Source of the DNA: Thermomonas paludicola
Lineage (GTDB): Bacteria; Pseudomonadota; Gammaproteobacteria; Xanthomonadales; Xanthomonadaceae
DNA length: 64,000 nucleotides
Assembly: GCF_024498955.1 (NCBI RefSeq)
Contig: NZ_CP093311.1
Coordinates: forward strand, 62,001-126,000
Direction of reading: 5' to 3'
Position 1 is the first letter of the stretch. Each line of letters begins with the position of its first letter. Shown one piece after another: positions 1-8,975 of this stretch. Under the pieces are notes generated by a model that searched no databases, had not been told where the DNA came from, and saw only the letters and a program-made list of their open reading frames with translations. A program made the position numbers and the translations under genes.

Positions 1-34
1 AGCCTCCCCCTGCACGCAGATGGGAGTGGAAGCA

Positions 35-1030
35 TTACTGCCCCAGTGACGCCTGCAGCCGCGCCAGCCCTTCGGCCATGGTCACCGTTGGCACGTAGCC
101 GAAATCGCGCGTGGCCGGCGCCATCGAATACCAGTGCGCGGTGCTGAGCTGTTCGGCCAGGAAGCGGGTCATCGGCGGGTCGCCGCGCAGCGGCAGCGCA
201 GTCCACAGCGCTTCACAGACCGCACCGATGGCATAGGCGGCGCGGAATGGCAGGGTCTTGTGCACTTCCGGCGCATCCGCCGCACGCAGCAGCCCGTTCA
301 GCACCTCGCGCAGTGGCCACGGTTCGCCATTGCTGATGAAGTAGGCGCGGCCGGCGCAGGCGGCGCCGGCATGCAGGTGCGCCAGCGCATCCACGTGCGC
401 CTGCGCGGCGTTGTCGATGTAGGTGGTATCAACCCGGTTGTCGCCGCTGCCGACCAGCCGCAGGCGGCCGCTGCGGGCGCGTTCCACCAGCTTGGGCAGG
501 ATCTGGGTGTCGCCCGGCCCCCAGATCAGCCGCGGGCGCAGCGCCACCGTGGCCAGCACCGCATCGTTGGCGGCCAGCACTTCGCGCTCGGCGATGATCT
601 TGGTGGCGGCGTAGTGCGCCTTGACGCCTTCGCCGTAGGGCACTTCGTCTGCGGACGCGCCTTCCACCGGATGGGTCGCGCGATGCACGACGCTGGGCGT
701 GGAGGTGTGCACCAGTTTCCCGATGCCGTGCGCGCGGCAGGCCGCGATCACGTTGCGGGTGCCGGTCACGTTGGCATCGAAGTAGCTCTGGTAGCTGCCC
801 CAGGTGCCGGCTTTCGCGGCGTTGTGCAGCACCGCCTCGAAGCCTTCCGCGAACGCCGCCAGCACCGCGTCGCGGTCGGCCAGGTCGCCTTGCAACTGGC
901 GCACGCCCAGCGCGTCCAGCGCGGCGTGCCGGCTGCGGCTGAAGCTGATGACGTCGTGCCCGCGTTCGCGCAGGCCACGGCACAGCGCCTGCCCGAGAAA
1001 GCCGCCACCGCCGGTGACCAGGAGTTTCAT
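35..1030 (-). CDS. oleD: OleD, NAD(P)H-dependent 2-alkyl-3-ketoalkanoate reductase
   Basis: This gene encodes a 331-residue short-chain (extended, 3-beta-HSD/epimerase type) reductase. The N-terminus carries the Rossmann glycine motif TGGGGFLG at residues 6-13, and the catalytic pair is visible as Y140-x3-K144 (YAATK). OleD enzymes reduce the beta-keto acid made by OleA to a beta-hydroxy acid in long-chain olefin biosynthesis. The ATG at 1030 overlaps the stop of the upstream oleC in an ATGA junction, which implies translational coupling and supports this start over an in-frame upstream extension that runs through oleC. The assignment rests on the family motif plus immediate linkage to oleC and oleB; a generic NAD-dependent epimerase would be the alternative without that context. 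Confidence 0.88.
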   Translation of the reverse strand: MKLLVTGGGGFLGQALCRGLRERGHDVISFSRSRHAALDALGVRQLQGDLADRDAVLAAFAEGFEAVLHNAAKAGTWGSYQSYFDANVTGTRNVIAACRAHGIGKLVHTSTPSVVHRATHPVEGASADEVPYGEGVKAHYAATKIIAEREVLAANDAVLATVALRPRLIWGPGDTQILPKLVERARSGRLRLVGSGDNRVDTTYIDNAAQAHVDALAHLHAGAACAGRAYFISNGEPWPLREVLNGLLRAADAPEVHKTLPFRAAYAIGAVCEALWTALPLRGDPPMTRFLAEQLSTAHWYSMAPATRDFGYVPTVTMAEGLARLQASLGQ

Positions 1031-2679
1031 GCCTTGTCCTTCATGGGTTGCGCCGCCGCCCACGCGGCCAGGTTCTCGCGGCCGATCTTGGCGTTGTGGC
1101 GGATGTCCACCGGGAAGGGCTTGGGGTGATGCAGGAAACGTTCGATCTTCGCGGTGTGCACGAAGCCCTGCGCGAGGTGGCGCAGCTCGTCGGCGACTTC
1201 CACCACGTTGGCGTTCGCGCCCGGCGTCAGTTCGAACACCAGCACCGGCGTTTGCGCGTCCTTGGGGCCGACGCCGACCAGCGCGCTGCGCAACACCTGC
1301 GGGTGTGCATTGAACACCGGCTCGACCTGTTCGGTGCACAGCGTGGTCTGCGCATCGACGACCACCCGCTGCGACTTGCGCCCGCAGAACCACAACCGGC
1401 CCTCGCCGTCGAACCAGCCAAGGTCGCCCATGCGGTGGACGATACGCACGCTGCCGTCGGGCAGCGTCTCGCGGATCTTCGCCAGCGCGGTCTGCGCCGC
1501 ACGGTTGAAATAGGCATCAGTGACGCTGGGACCGGCCACCGTGATTTCGCCCACCTGCCCCGGCGCGACCAGCCGCGCATCATCCCACTCGGCAATCGCC
1601 GCATCGCTGATGCCGATGATGCGCACCTCGTTGGGTGGCACCGGCCGCCCCACGCAGGTGCCCGCACCGGCTTCGGTGCGCGTGCGCAGAGTCAGCAACT
1701 CGCGGCCTTCAATCACCGCCACCGGCAGGCATTCGGTGGCGCCGTAGGGCGTCCACAGCTGCGCGTTCGGCGGCAGCAGCTCCAGCATGCGCTGCACCAC
1801 GTCCGCCGGCACCGGCGCGCCGGCGCTGGTCACCCGCGTTACCGTGGGCAAGGCCTCGCCATGCGTGGCCAGCACCCGCATCAATGCGGGCGAACCGAAC
1901 AACTGGCTGACGCCGAAACGCGCGATGGCGGCGTGCAATTTGCGTGGATTGGCGCGCGCCGGACGCGTGGGATCCATGTCGGGGATGATGCTGGTCAGGC
2001 CCAGCGCCGGATCGAACAGCGCGAACGGCGGGAAAGTGGGGAGGTCGATGCCGCCCGCCGCAATCCCGAACGCCTCGCGCAGCATGGTGGTTTGCGCCAC
2101 GAAATGGCGATGCCGATACAGCACGCCCTTGGGCACGCCGGTGCTGCCGCTGGTGAACAGGATCGCGGCCACGTCCTCGCCGTCGGTCGATGCCAGCTGC
2201 GGCCCGGCGCCGGCGCCGTCGGCCTCGATCCGCGCCAGGGTGGCATCCGCCAGCAGCGGCCAGCGCCCGGTGGTCACGCGCAGCCTGGCCGAACGCGCCC
2301 AGCCCAGCAGCGCCTTCGCCAGCATCGCCAGCGGAATGCCGACGAACGCCTCCGGCCGCGCCTCGTCCAGGCACTGCTTCAGCGCACGCCGGTCGATGCC
2401 GGGATCGACCAGCACCGGCACCGCGCCGGCCTTGAACAGCGCGAACATCAGCAGGAAGAACTCGGGCGTGGGCCGCACCATCACCACCGTGCGGGTGCCG
2501 CGCGTGACGCCGCGCTTGCCCAGCCCGGCGGCGATGGCGTCGCTGCGGGCGTCCAGCTGCGCATAGGTCAGCGCCACCGCGTAGCGCCCGCCACGGCCGG
2601 GGCAGCGCATCGCCACCTGGTCGGGGCGTTCGCGCGCCAGCCGCGGCAGCGCAGCGGCGATGTTGCAGGGATCGGTCAT
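1027..2679 (-). CDS. oleC: OleC, beta-lactone synthetase (AMP-binding superfamily)
   Basis: The product is a 550-residue member of the ANL (acyl-CoA synthetase/AMP-forming) superfamily. The P-loop-like AMP-binding signature [11 protein letters not shown] lies near residues 175-185, and the A5-type TPYGATE motif and a later [14 protein letters not shown] segment are present. OleC converts the OleD product, a beta-hydroxy acid, into a beta-lactone using ATP. The gene overlaps oleD by 4 nt and sits 3 genes from oleB on the same strand, which separates it from ordinary fatty acyl-CoA ligases. The start ATG at 2679 faces a 175-bp divergent spacer shared with the plus-strand SDR gene, so this spacer probably holds the promoter of oleCD. 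Confidence 0.9.
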   Translation of the reverse strand: MTDPCNIAAALPRLARERPDQVAMRCPGRGGRYAVALTYAQLDARSDAIAAGLGKRGVTRGTRTVVMVRPTPEFFLLMFALFKAGAVPVLVDPGIDRRALKQCLDEARPEAFVGIPLAMLAKALLGWARSARLRVTTGRWPLLADATLARIEADGAGAGPQLASTDGEDVAAILFTSGSTGVPKGVLYRHRHFVAQTTMLREAFGIAAGGIDLPTFPPFALFDPALGLTSIIPDMDPTRPARANPRKLHAAIARFGVSQLFGSPALMRVLATHGEALPTVTRVTSAGAPVPADVVQRMLELLPPNAQLWTPYGATECLPVAVIEGRELLTLRTRTEAGAGTCVGRPVPPNEVRIIGISDAAIAEWDDARLVAPGQVGEITVAGPSVTDAYFNRAAQTALAKIRETLPDGSVRIVHRMGDLGWFDGEGRLWFCGRKSQRVVVDAQTTLCTEQVEPVFNAHPQVLRSALVGVGPKDAQTPVLVFELTPGANANVVEVADELRHLAQGFVHTAKIERFLHHPKPFPVDIRHNAKIGRENLAAWAAAQPMKDKA

Positions 2680-2854
2680 GCCGCATTATCGCCCGCGCCC
2701 GGCCGTGATTTCCTTGCGCGGCCGCCCGGCGGCACGGCGCGCCCATGTCCGCGCCCGCGCCAAGCACGCCCTCCCACGCAGATTTGACGCCGGTCAACAT
2801 CCGCGGCTGCAAACGGCCCACGCTCAAGCTTCATTCCTCTCACAGGCCATCCAT

Positions 2855-3592
2855 ATGAACCGCAGACTCGAAGGCAAGGTTGCATTGGTCACCGGTGGTG
2901 CGCGCGGCATCGGCGCGGCCATCGTCCGCAGGCTGCATGCCGAGGGTGCGGCGGTGGCGATCACCGACGTCCTGGCCGAACCGGGCCGTGCGCTGGCCGC
3001 CGAACTGGGCGAGCGCGCCGCGTTTTTCGCCCACGACACCACCGATGAAGCCGCCTGGGTCGCGACCATCGCCGCCGTGACCGGCGCCTTTGGCGGGCTT
3101 CAGATCGTGGTCAACAATGCCGGCGTGTTCAAGCCGGGCGCGATTGCCGATACCTCGGTGGCGGACGTGGAGTGGCAATTCCGGGTCAACCAGCTGGGCG
3201 TGTTCCTCGGCATGAAGCACGCGCAGCTGCCGTTGCGGGCCGCAGGCGGCGGCTGCATCGTCAACATCAGCTCGATCGCCGGCCAGCTGGGGTTCCCGGG
3301 CGCTGCGGCGTACGTCGGCACCAAATGGGCGGTGCGCGGGATGACCAAGACCGCCGCGCTGGAGCTGGCGCCCGTGCAGATCCGGGTCAACTCCGTGCAT
3401 CCGGGCTTCATCGATACGCCGATGCTGGACAACAATCCGCCGGAAGCCAATCAGGCCGGCATCGAGGCCACCCCGCTCAAGCGGATCGGCAAGCCCGAGG
3501 AAATCGCCGCCGCGGTGGCCTTCCTGGTCGGCCCGGACGCCGGCTTCGTGACCGGTGCCGAGCTGACCGTGGACGGTGGCTGGATTCTCTGA
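2855..3592 (+). CDS. Short-chain dehydrogenase/reductase (3-alpha/20-beta-HSD-like)
   Basis: This is a classical SDR of 245 residues. It shows TGGARGIG near the N-terminus, the NNAG motif in the middle, and the catalytic YVGTK (Y-x3-K) preceded by the serine of NISSIAG. The C-terminal segment GAELTVDGGW is typical of the FabG/3-alpha-hydroxysteroid dehydrogenase branch. The ATG at 2855 directly precedes the conserved core; upstream in-frame sequence is low-complexity spacer of the divergent oleC promoter region. The substrate cannot be deduced. The gene lies on the plus strand between oleC and oleB, both minus, so it interrupts the ole locus. It converges with oleB across about 55 bp. Confidence 0.88.
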   Translation: MNRRLEGKVALVTGGARGIGAAIVRRLHAEGAAVAITDVLAEPGRALAAELGERAAFFAHDTTDEAAWVATIAAVTGAFGGLQIVVNNAGVFKPGAIADTSVADVEWQFRVNQLGVFLGMKHAQLPLRAAGGGCIVNISSIAGQLGFPGAAAYVGTKWAVRGMTKTAALELAPVQIRVNSVHPGFIDTPMLDNNPPEANQAGIEATPLKRIGKPEEIAAAVAFLVGPDAGFVTGAELTVDGGWIL

Positions 3593-3646
3593 CCTCGCAA
3601 CGTGTGGTGCCATTGTTCCGTCGATGCCCCCGCGGCGGAGCAGGCA

Positions 3647-4573
3647 CTAAAGCGGATTGCGATCCAGGAACGCCCGGATCAGCGGCACCAGCACCTCGTG
3701 CTTGTCTTCCAGCGTGTAATGGCCCGCGTCGGAAAACGCATGCACCTCGGCGTCCGGCAGTGCGGCCTGGAAGCCGGCCAGGAAATGCTTGTCGAACACG
3801 AAATCGCGCAGGCCCCAGCCGATGAACGCCGGCCGGTCGGCATAGCCCGGCAGGGCTTTCGCGCTGGCCTGCACCAGCGGCATGGCGCGGTCGCCGTCGT
3901 GCAGCGGGATGTCCTGCATGAAGCGCAGGGTGGAAATCGCCTGGTCCCAGCCGTCGTACACGCCGGCATAGGCCGCGCGCACGTCCTTTGGCAGCGAACG
4001 TTTGGTGCCCATCCACGCAGCGCCGCGCGCGAACAGGTTGAAGCGGCGGATCAGCCAGCCGCCCAGTCGCGAATCGCGCCCCATCGCCAGCCGCATCGGG
4101 AAGCGCTTGCTGCCCGGCAACGGGAACGCTGCGGTATTGGTGATGATCAAGCGCTTGACCCGCGCCGGATCACGCAGCGCCCAGCCGAAGCCGATCATCC
4201 CGCCCCAGTCGTGTACCGCCAGCGTCACCGGCCCGGTGATCCCAAGATGCGCCAGCAGCGCGTCCACATCGTCGATGCGGGACTGCAGGGTGTAGTCGTA
4301 GCGTGGCGCCGCCGACACGCCATCGTCCGGGCGGTCGCTCAGGCCCATGCCCACGTGATCGGGCACGATGCAGCGGTATGCCTTGCCCTGGGCGGGATCG
4401 CGCAGGGCAAGCACCAAATGCCGCCAGTAGAAACTCCAGGACGGATTGCCGTGCAGCATGACGATGACTTCGCCATCGCGCGGGCCTTCGTCCAGGAAGG
4501 ACATGCCGATGCCGGGGCGCACCTCGAAACGCTGCGGGGTGAACGGATAATCAGGGAATCGGGTCATCGTCAT
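3647..4573 (-). CDS. oleB: OleB, alpha/beta-hydrolase, beta-lactone decarboxylase
   Basis: The product is an alpha/beta-hydrolase of the haloalkane dehalogenase-like group, 308 residues from the ATG at 4573. The oxyanion-region motif HGNPSWSFYWR near residue 41, the nucleophile elbow HDWGG with Asp122, and the catalytic-His context DAGHYTLED near the C-terminus are all seen. OleB removes CO2 from the beta-lactone made by OleC to give a cis-olefin. Its HGNPSWS signature and linkage to oleC and oleD favour OleB over a true dehalogenase. A GTG at 4588 and an ATG at 4567 are alternative starts; none has a strong ribosome-binding site. It follows the aldehyde dehydrogenase gene by about 90 bp on the same strand. 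Confidence 0.87.
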   Translation of the reverse strand: MTMTRFPDYPFTPQRFEVRPGIGMSFLDEGPRDGEVIVMLHGNPSWSFYWRHLVLALRDPAQGKAYRCIVPDHVGMGLSDRPDDGVSAAPRYDYTLQSRIDDVDALLAHLGITGPVTLAVHDWGGMIGFGWALRDPARVKRLIITNTAAFPLPGSKRFPMRLAMGRDSRLGGWLIRRFNLFARGAAWMGTKRSLPKDVRAAYAGVYDGWDQAISTLRFMQDIPLHDGDRAMPLVQASAKALPGYADRPAFIGWGLRDFVFDKHFLAGFQAALPDAEVHAFSDAGHYTLEDKHEVLVPLIRAFLDRNPL

Positions 4574-4665
4574 GATCTGGGGCGGCACCCGCCCCGTTGG
4601 GTCTGCCGCTGCGCGACGCGGCGCTCAGTATGTTGGACATCGTCGGCGGCGTGAACCTCGATGGC

Positions 4666-6078
4666 TCAACGCACGATCAGGTCGATCAACCACTTCGCCT
4701 TCGAATAGGGCGGCTTGAGCAGGTCGCCGCCGGTGTGGCTGGCCTGCCACAGCACCGGCAGTTGCTTGCTCATGCCGTCGAACCCGGCGCGCGCGTGATA
4801 GGCGCCCATGCCGCTGGGGCCGACGCCGCCGAACGGCAGGTTGCCGATGGCGAAATGGAACAGGGTGTCGTTGACCGAGACGCCGCCCGACAAGGTGTTG
4901 TGGAGGATGTTCTCCACCGTGGCCCGGTCGCGGCTGAAGGGGTACAGCGCCAATGGGCGGTCGTGCTGGTTGATGTAGGCGATGGCGTCATCCAGCGTGC
5001 GATACGACTTGATGGGCAACAGGGGGCCGAAAATTTCCTCCTGCATCACCTTGGCATCGTCGCCCGGCTCCAGCAGCAGGGTGGGCGGCAACAGGCGCTG
5101 CTGCGGATCGGCGGCACCGGCCAGGGTGACGGTCTCGATGCCGCGCATCCGCGCATCCTCCAGATAGCCTTGCAGGCGCGCGTACTGGCCCTCATTGATG
5201 ATGCGGGTGTAATCGTCCAGATTGGCGAAGTCATCGCCATACCGCGCCAGCACTTCCCTGCGCAGCGCCTGGATGAACGCATCACGCTTGCCGGCGGGCA
5301 CCAGCACGTAGTCGGGCGCGATGCAGGTCTGGCCGCAGTTGAACCACTTGCCGGTCGCAATGCGCGCGGCGGCTTTCTCGACCGGATAGTCGTCGCAGAC
5401 CAGCGCCGGCGACTTGCCGCCCAGTTCCAGCGTCAGCGGCGTCAGATTGGGCGCAGCGGCGGCCATCACCTTGCGGCCCACTGCGGTGGACCCGGTGAAA
5501 ATCAGGTGATCGAATGGCAGCGCGGCAAATGCAGCGCCGACCTCGGCGCCGCCGATGGCCACGGCAACCCGGTCGTCGGGGAACACCTCGGCCAGCAGGT
5601 CGCGCAGGAAGGCGCTGGTGCGCGGCGTGTGCTCCGATGGCTTCAGGTACACGTGGTTGCCGGCGGCGATGGCGGTGGCCAGCGGAATCAACGCCAGGTT
5701 CACCGGGTAGTTCCATGGCGCGATCACGCCCACCACGCCCAGCGGCAGCGGGCGCACCTGCGCGCGCGCCGGCAGGAAGCGCCAACCCACGCCCACCCGG
5801 CGCGGTTTCATCCAGCCGCGCAGGTGCTTGCGCAGGTGGTCGATGTCGTTGAGCACGGTCATGCCGTCGGCGATCCGGCTTTCATCGCGGGAGCGCCCGC
5901 CGAAATCGGCGGCGATGGCATCGGCCATCTCCTCCATGCGCGCCTTCAGCGCCTGCCGCAGGCGCAGCAGGTCCTGCATGCGCTGCGCGTAATCGGGCTT
6001 GCGCGCCTGCCAGGCATCACGAAGACGCTGCGAGGTGGGCACAAGCGCGGTGATCGGGGTGTCAGCGGTGCTATCCAT
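4666..6078 (-). CDS. Aldehyde dehydrogenase (coniferyl aldehyde dehydrogenase-like)
   Basis: This 470-residue protein is an NAD(P)-dependent aldehyde dehydrogenase. The general base is Glu218 in LELGGKSP, and the catalytic Cys252 lies in FNCGQTC. The NAD-binding segment FTGSTAVG sits near residue 194. A length of about 470 residues and the start of the core with APWNYP near residue 120 match the calB/coniferyl aldehyde dehydrogenase and fatty-aldehyde (class 3-like) branch, so a fatty aldehyde is a possible substrate beside the ole genes, but that is inference. It is transcribed toward oleB and could share its transcript. The start at 6078 is 38 bp from the divergent carbonic anhydrase-like gene. 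Confidence 0.85.
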   Translation of the reverse strand: MDSTADTPITALVPTSQRLRDAWQARKPDYAQRMQDLLRLRQALKARMEEMADAIAADFGGRSRDESRIADGMTVLNDIDHLRKHLRGWMKPRRVGVGWRFLPARAQVRPLPLGVVGVIAPWNYPVNLALIPLATAIAAGNHVYLKPSEHTPRTSAFLRDLLAEVFPDDRVAVAIGGAEVGAAFAALPFDHLIFTGSTAVGRKVMAAAAPNLTPLTLELGGKSPALVCDDYPVEKAAARIATGKWFNCGQTCIAPDYVLVPAGKRDAFIQALRREVLARYGDDFANLDDYTRIINEGQYARLQGYLEDARMRGIETVTLAGAADPQQRLLPPTLLLEPGDDAKVMQEEIFGPLLPIKSYRTLDDAIAYINQHDRPLALYPFSRDRATVENILHNTLSGGVSVNDTLFHFAIGNLPFGGVGPSGMGAYHARAGFDGMSKQLPVLWQASHTGGDLLKPPYSKAKWLIDLIVR

Positions 6079-6116
6079 ACGCCACAGTGTAGTTTGCCCG
6101 CGGTTAGAATTCAGCC

Positions 6117-6659
6117 ATGAACGTTCGCCCTTTTCGCAACCAGCACCCCACCCTCGGAAACCGCGCCTTCATCGACCCCATGGCGACCGTCATCGGCGAC
6201 GTGGCGCTGGGCGAGGATGTCTCCGTGTGGCCGTTCACCGTGATTCGGGGCGACGTCAACTTCATCCGCATCGGCGACCGCACCAACGTCCAGGATGGCA
6301 CCGTCGTCCACGTCAGCCACGATGGCCCGCACGCCAAACTGGGCGGCTTCGCCACTCGCATCGGCAGCGACGTGACCATCGGCCACAAGGCGATCATCCA
6401 CGCCTGCACGATCGAAGACGCGGTCCTCATTGGCATGGGCGCCATCGTGCTGGACGGCGCCATCGTGCGGAAGCACGGTTTCGTCGGCGCCGGCGCGTTG
6501 ATCGCGCCCGGCAAGGTGGTGGGCGAAGGCGAGCTGTGGCTGGGCAATCCGGCAAAGAAGGTACGGATGCTCAGCGAGGCCGAAATCGAGGCGCTGTACT
6601 ACAGCGCCGGCCACTACGTGCGCTTGAAGGATGCGTATCTGGCGGGCGGCGTGGCGTGA
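6117..6659 (+). CDS. Gamma-class carbonic anhydrase family protein (YrdA-like)
   Basis: The 180-residue product is built of left-handed beta-helix hexapeptide repeats (IGDVALGEDVSVWP, then IGSDVTIGHKAIIH and following turns) with a short C-terminal helix. Metal-ligand histidines typical of the gamma-CA/YrdA/PaaY group are seen in VVHVSH and GHKAIIH. Members bind a divalent metal as trimers; carbonic anhydrase activity is proven for only some of them. The gene is divergent from the aldehyde dehydrogenase gene with only a 38-bp spacer. The role in the cell is unknown, and an acyl- or other transferase activity cannot be excluded. Confidence 0.85.
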   Translation: MNVRPFRNQHPTLGNRAFIDPMATVIGDVALGEDVSVWPFTVIRGDVNFIRIGDRTNVQDGTVVHVSHDGPHAKLGGFATRIGSDVTIGHKAIIHACTIEDAVLIGMGAIVLDGAIVRKHGFVGAGALIAPGKVVGEGELWLGNPAKKVRMLSEAEIEALYYSAGHYVRLKDAYLAGGVA

Positions 6660-6742
6660 CGCCATCCGGGATTCCCCGCTGCAAGATCCCTCGGTAAAGT
6701 GCCGGCTTGGGGATGAATTCATGCAATGGGGAATGGGGAACC

Positions 6743-7297
6743 ATGGATCCGCACAACACCGCTGACGCACAGGCGCCATCCAACCTTTATGCGGCGCCTG
6801 AGGCGCGCATTGCCGAAACATTCGCAGGTCACGATGGCCTCTCCAGGGCAGGCCGCATGGCGCGCCTGCTGGCGGTACTGGTCGACTCGATGATCATCGT
6901 GATCCCTGTGCTGATCGCGATTGCCATACCCGCCTATCAAGGCTACGTGCAGCGCGCGTCCGGGCAAGTAGCGGCAGCGAACGGTGCGGTGGCGGGTGGA
7001 TTTCTGATCGGACTGGGTTTGTTGGGGATCGCGTATGCGATCTACCAACTCTACTGGTTGTGGAAAAACGGCCAGACCTTGGGCAAGAAGCTGATGAGCA
7101 TCAAGATCGTGCGCCAGGACGGCAGCCGCGCCGGACTGCGGCGGATTTTCCTCATGCGCATGCTCCTGCCAGGCCTGATTGGCGCGATCCCGCTCGTCGG
7201 TGGCCTGTTCGCCCTGATCGACCCACTCTTCATCTTCGGGGAAGAAAAGCGCTGCGTGCACGACATGATCGCAGACACCATCGTCATCAACGCCTGA
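6743..7297 (+). CDS. RDD family membrane protein (first of two)
   Basis: The 184-residue protein has an RDD domain, with two clear transmembrane stretches (roughly residues 37-57 and 85-105) and the characteristic polar follow-up GQTLGKKLMSIKIV. The RDD name-giving Arg-Asp-Asp pattern appears as VLVDSM, a slight variant. The start ATG at 6743 is preceded by GGGGAA, a better ribosome-binding site than that of the in-frame ATG at 6707. The stop overlaps the ATG of the second RDD gene (TGATG), so this is the first gene of a coupled operon reaching to 13947. RDD proteins are integral membrane proteins of largely unknown role, some linked to ion transport. Confidence 0.83.
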   Translation: MDPHNTADAQAPSNLYAAPEARIAETFAGHDGLSRAGRMARLLAVLVDSMIIVIPVLIAIAIPAYQGYVQRASGQVAAANGAVAGGFLIGLGLLGIAYAIYQLYWLWKNGQTLGKKLMSIKIVRQDGSRAGLRRIFLMRMLLPGLIGAIPLVGGLFALIDPLFIFGEEKRCVHDMIADTIVINA

Positions 7298-7977
7298 TGC
7301 TGGATACCGTCCGCGAAGTCCTCACTCCGGAAGGCGTTGCCCTGCGGCTTCCCGCCGCCGGGCCAGTGCCGCGCGCGCTGGCTTGGGCAATCGATTTCGG
7401 CATTCGGCTCAGCCTGTTGACGGCATGCACGATGCTGCTCGGCGCGCTTGGCAAGACCGGGATGGGGGTTTACCTGATCGCGTTGTTCGCGGTGGTCTGG
7501 CTGTATCCGATCGTCTGCGAAGGCATGTTCGACGGGCAGACGCCCGGCAAGCGCGCACTGAACCTGCGGGTGATCGCCAGCGACGGCGCGCCTGTTGGCT
7601 GGCTGGCATCGTGCGTGCGCAACCTGATGCGGACGGTGGACATGCTGCCTTTCGGCTACGCAAGCGGGCTGGTCTCCGGGCTGGCCGATCCCTGGGGCCG
7701 CCGGCTGGGCGATCTGGTCGCCGGCACCATGGTCGTGCATGTCCCGCGCGTGCGAGACGCTGCCATCATCACCAGTGAGGCCGCGCAACCACCGGCGCAG
7801 CCGCTGCTGCCGACAGAGCAGGCCGCAGTGGTGGCGTTCGCCGAGCGGGCCGCACAGCTGACGCCGGAGCGCCAGATCGAACTGGCCAACCTGGCCGACA
7901 TGGCCACCGGAACCCACGGGGCCGAGGGCGTGCAGCGCCTGTTCGCGGTCGCCGGCTGGCTGCTGGGAAAACGCTGA
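7297..7977 (+). CDS. RDD family membrane protein (second of two)
   Basis: This 226-residue protein carries an RDD domain with RALAWAIDF as the RDD-like segment, two or three hydrophobic helices, and the conserved TPGKRALNLRV stretch. A C-terminal cytoplasmic tail of about 70 residues follows. The ATG at 7297 overlaps the TGA of the preceding RDD gene by one base, which decides the start. It is followed after 8 bp by the SpoIIM-domain gene. Tandem RDD genes beside SpoIIM and MoxR genes recur in many proteobacteria and actinobacteria, but no function is established. Confidence 0.85.
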   Translation: MLDTVREVLTPEGVALRLPAAGPVPRALAWAIDFGIRLSLLTACTMLLGALGKTGMGVYLIALFAVVWLYPIVCEGMFDGQTPGKRALNLRVIASDGAPVGWLASCVRNLMRTVDMLPFGYASGLVSGLADPWGRRLGDLVAGTMVVHVPRVRDAAIITSEAAQPPAQPLLPTEQAAVVAFAERAAQLTPERQIELANLADMATGTHGAEGVQRLFAVAGWLLGKR

Positions 7978-7985
7978 GCACGGGC

Positions 7986-8975
7986 ATGCGGCAGGAACTG
8001 TTCATCACCCGGCACCGGCAGGAATGGGCCGACTTCACGCAGTGGCTGGATGCACGCGCGGCCAAGCCGCGTCGCGCCCGCGCTGATCGCAACTGGCGTG
8101 GCCTGCCGGACGAAGACGTCCCGGTGGCATACCGGCGCTTGTGCCAACAGCTTGCACTGGCGCGCCGGCGCGGCTACAGCCCGCAACTGGTGGCGCAACT
8201 GCAGGCGCTGATGCAGCGCGGCCACAACGCCATGTATCGGCCCCCGCTGCCGCACTGGCGGCGCGCCTTCGAATTTTTCCTGGCCGACTTTCCCTGCCTG
8301 GTGCGTGCCGAAGCCGGGGTGATGCGGGCATCCCTGCTGCTGTTCCTGCTGCCGCTGCTGGCCAGCTTCGTGGCGGTGCAAGTCAAGCCGGAACTGATCC
8401 ATGCGCTGATGAGCCCGCAGCAGATCGCGCAGATGGAATCGATGTATGCGGTCGCGGCGAACAAGCTTGGGCGTGAGTCCGGCACCGACTGGATGATGTT
8501 TGGCTACTACATCTTCAACAACATCAGCATTGGCCTGCGCACCTATGCCAGTGGACTGCTGGCGGGTATCGGGCCGGTGCTGGCGGTGGCATTCAACGGC
8601 GTGATGATCGGCATGGTGGCCTCGCACCTGCAGAACGCCGGGCTGGGCGATCCGTTCTGGCGCTTTGTCGCGGCACACTCCGCATTCGAGCTGAGCGCCA
8701 TCGTCATCGCCGGTGGCGCGGGACTGCGGCTGAGCCTGGCATTGCTGGTTCCCGGTCGCCGCCGGCGCGTCGATGCGCTCGTCGAAGACGGCAGGCGCGG
8801 CGCGCGACTCTGCCTCGGCGTGTTCGCGATGCTGCTGATGGCGGCATTCATCGAAGCGTTCTGGTCCTCCATCGGCTGGCTTCCCGCCTCCGTGAAATTC
8901 GGCGTGGCCGGCGCGCTCTGGCTGCTGGTGGCACTGTGGTTGTGGCGCGGCGGAAAGGATCGCAATGCGCGCTGA
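7986..8975 (+). CDS. Stage II sporulation protein M (SpoIIM)-domain membrane protein
   Basis: The product has 329 residues. The first 110 are cytoplasmic and Arg-rich, followed by about five hydrophobic helices: around residues 115-135, 175-205 (containing ISIGLRTYASGLLAGIGP), 235-260, 275-295 and 310-325. The middle segment is the SpoIIM/DUF95 signature. Such proteins exist widely in non-sporulating bacteria and are almost always encoded beside RDD and MoxR-DUF58 genes, as here. In Bacillus SpoIIM belongs to the DMP engulfment complex, but transfer of that role would be unjustified. The gene overlaps the next one by 11 nt. Confidence 0.85.
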   Translation: MRQELFITRHRQEWADFTQWLDARAAKPRRARADRNWRGLPDEDVPVAYRRLCQQLALARRRGYSPQLVAQLQALMQRGHNAMYRPPLPHWRRAFEFFLADFPCLVRAEAGVMRASLLLFLLPLLASFVAVQVKPELIHALMSPQQIAQMESMYAVAANKLGRESGTDWMMFGYYIFNNISIGLRTYASGLLAGIGPVLAVAFNGVMIGMVASHLQNAGLGDPFWRFVAAHSAFELSAIVIAGGAGLRLSLALLVPGRRRRVDALVEDGRRGARLCLGVFAMLLMAAFIEAFWSSIGWLPASVKFGVAGALWLLVALWLWRGGKDRNAR

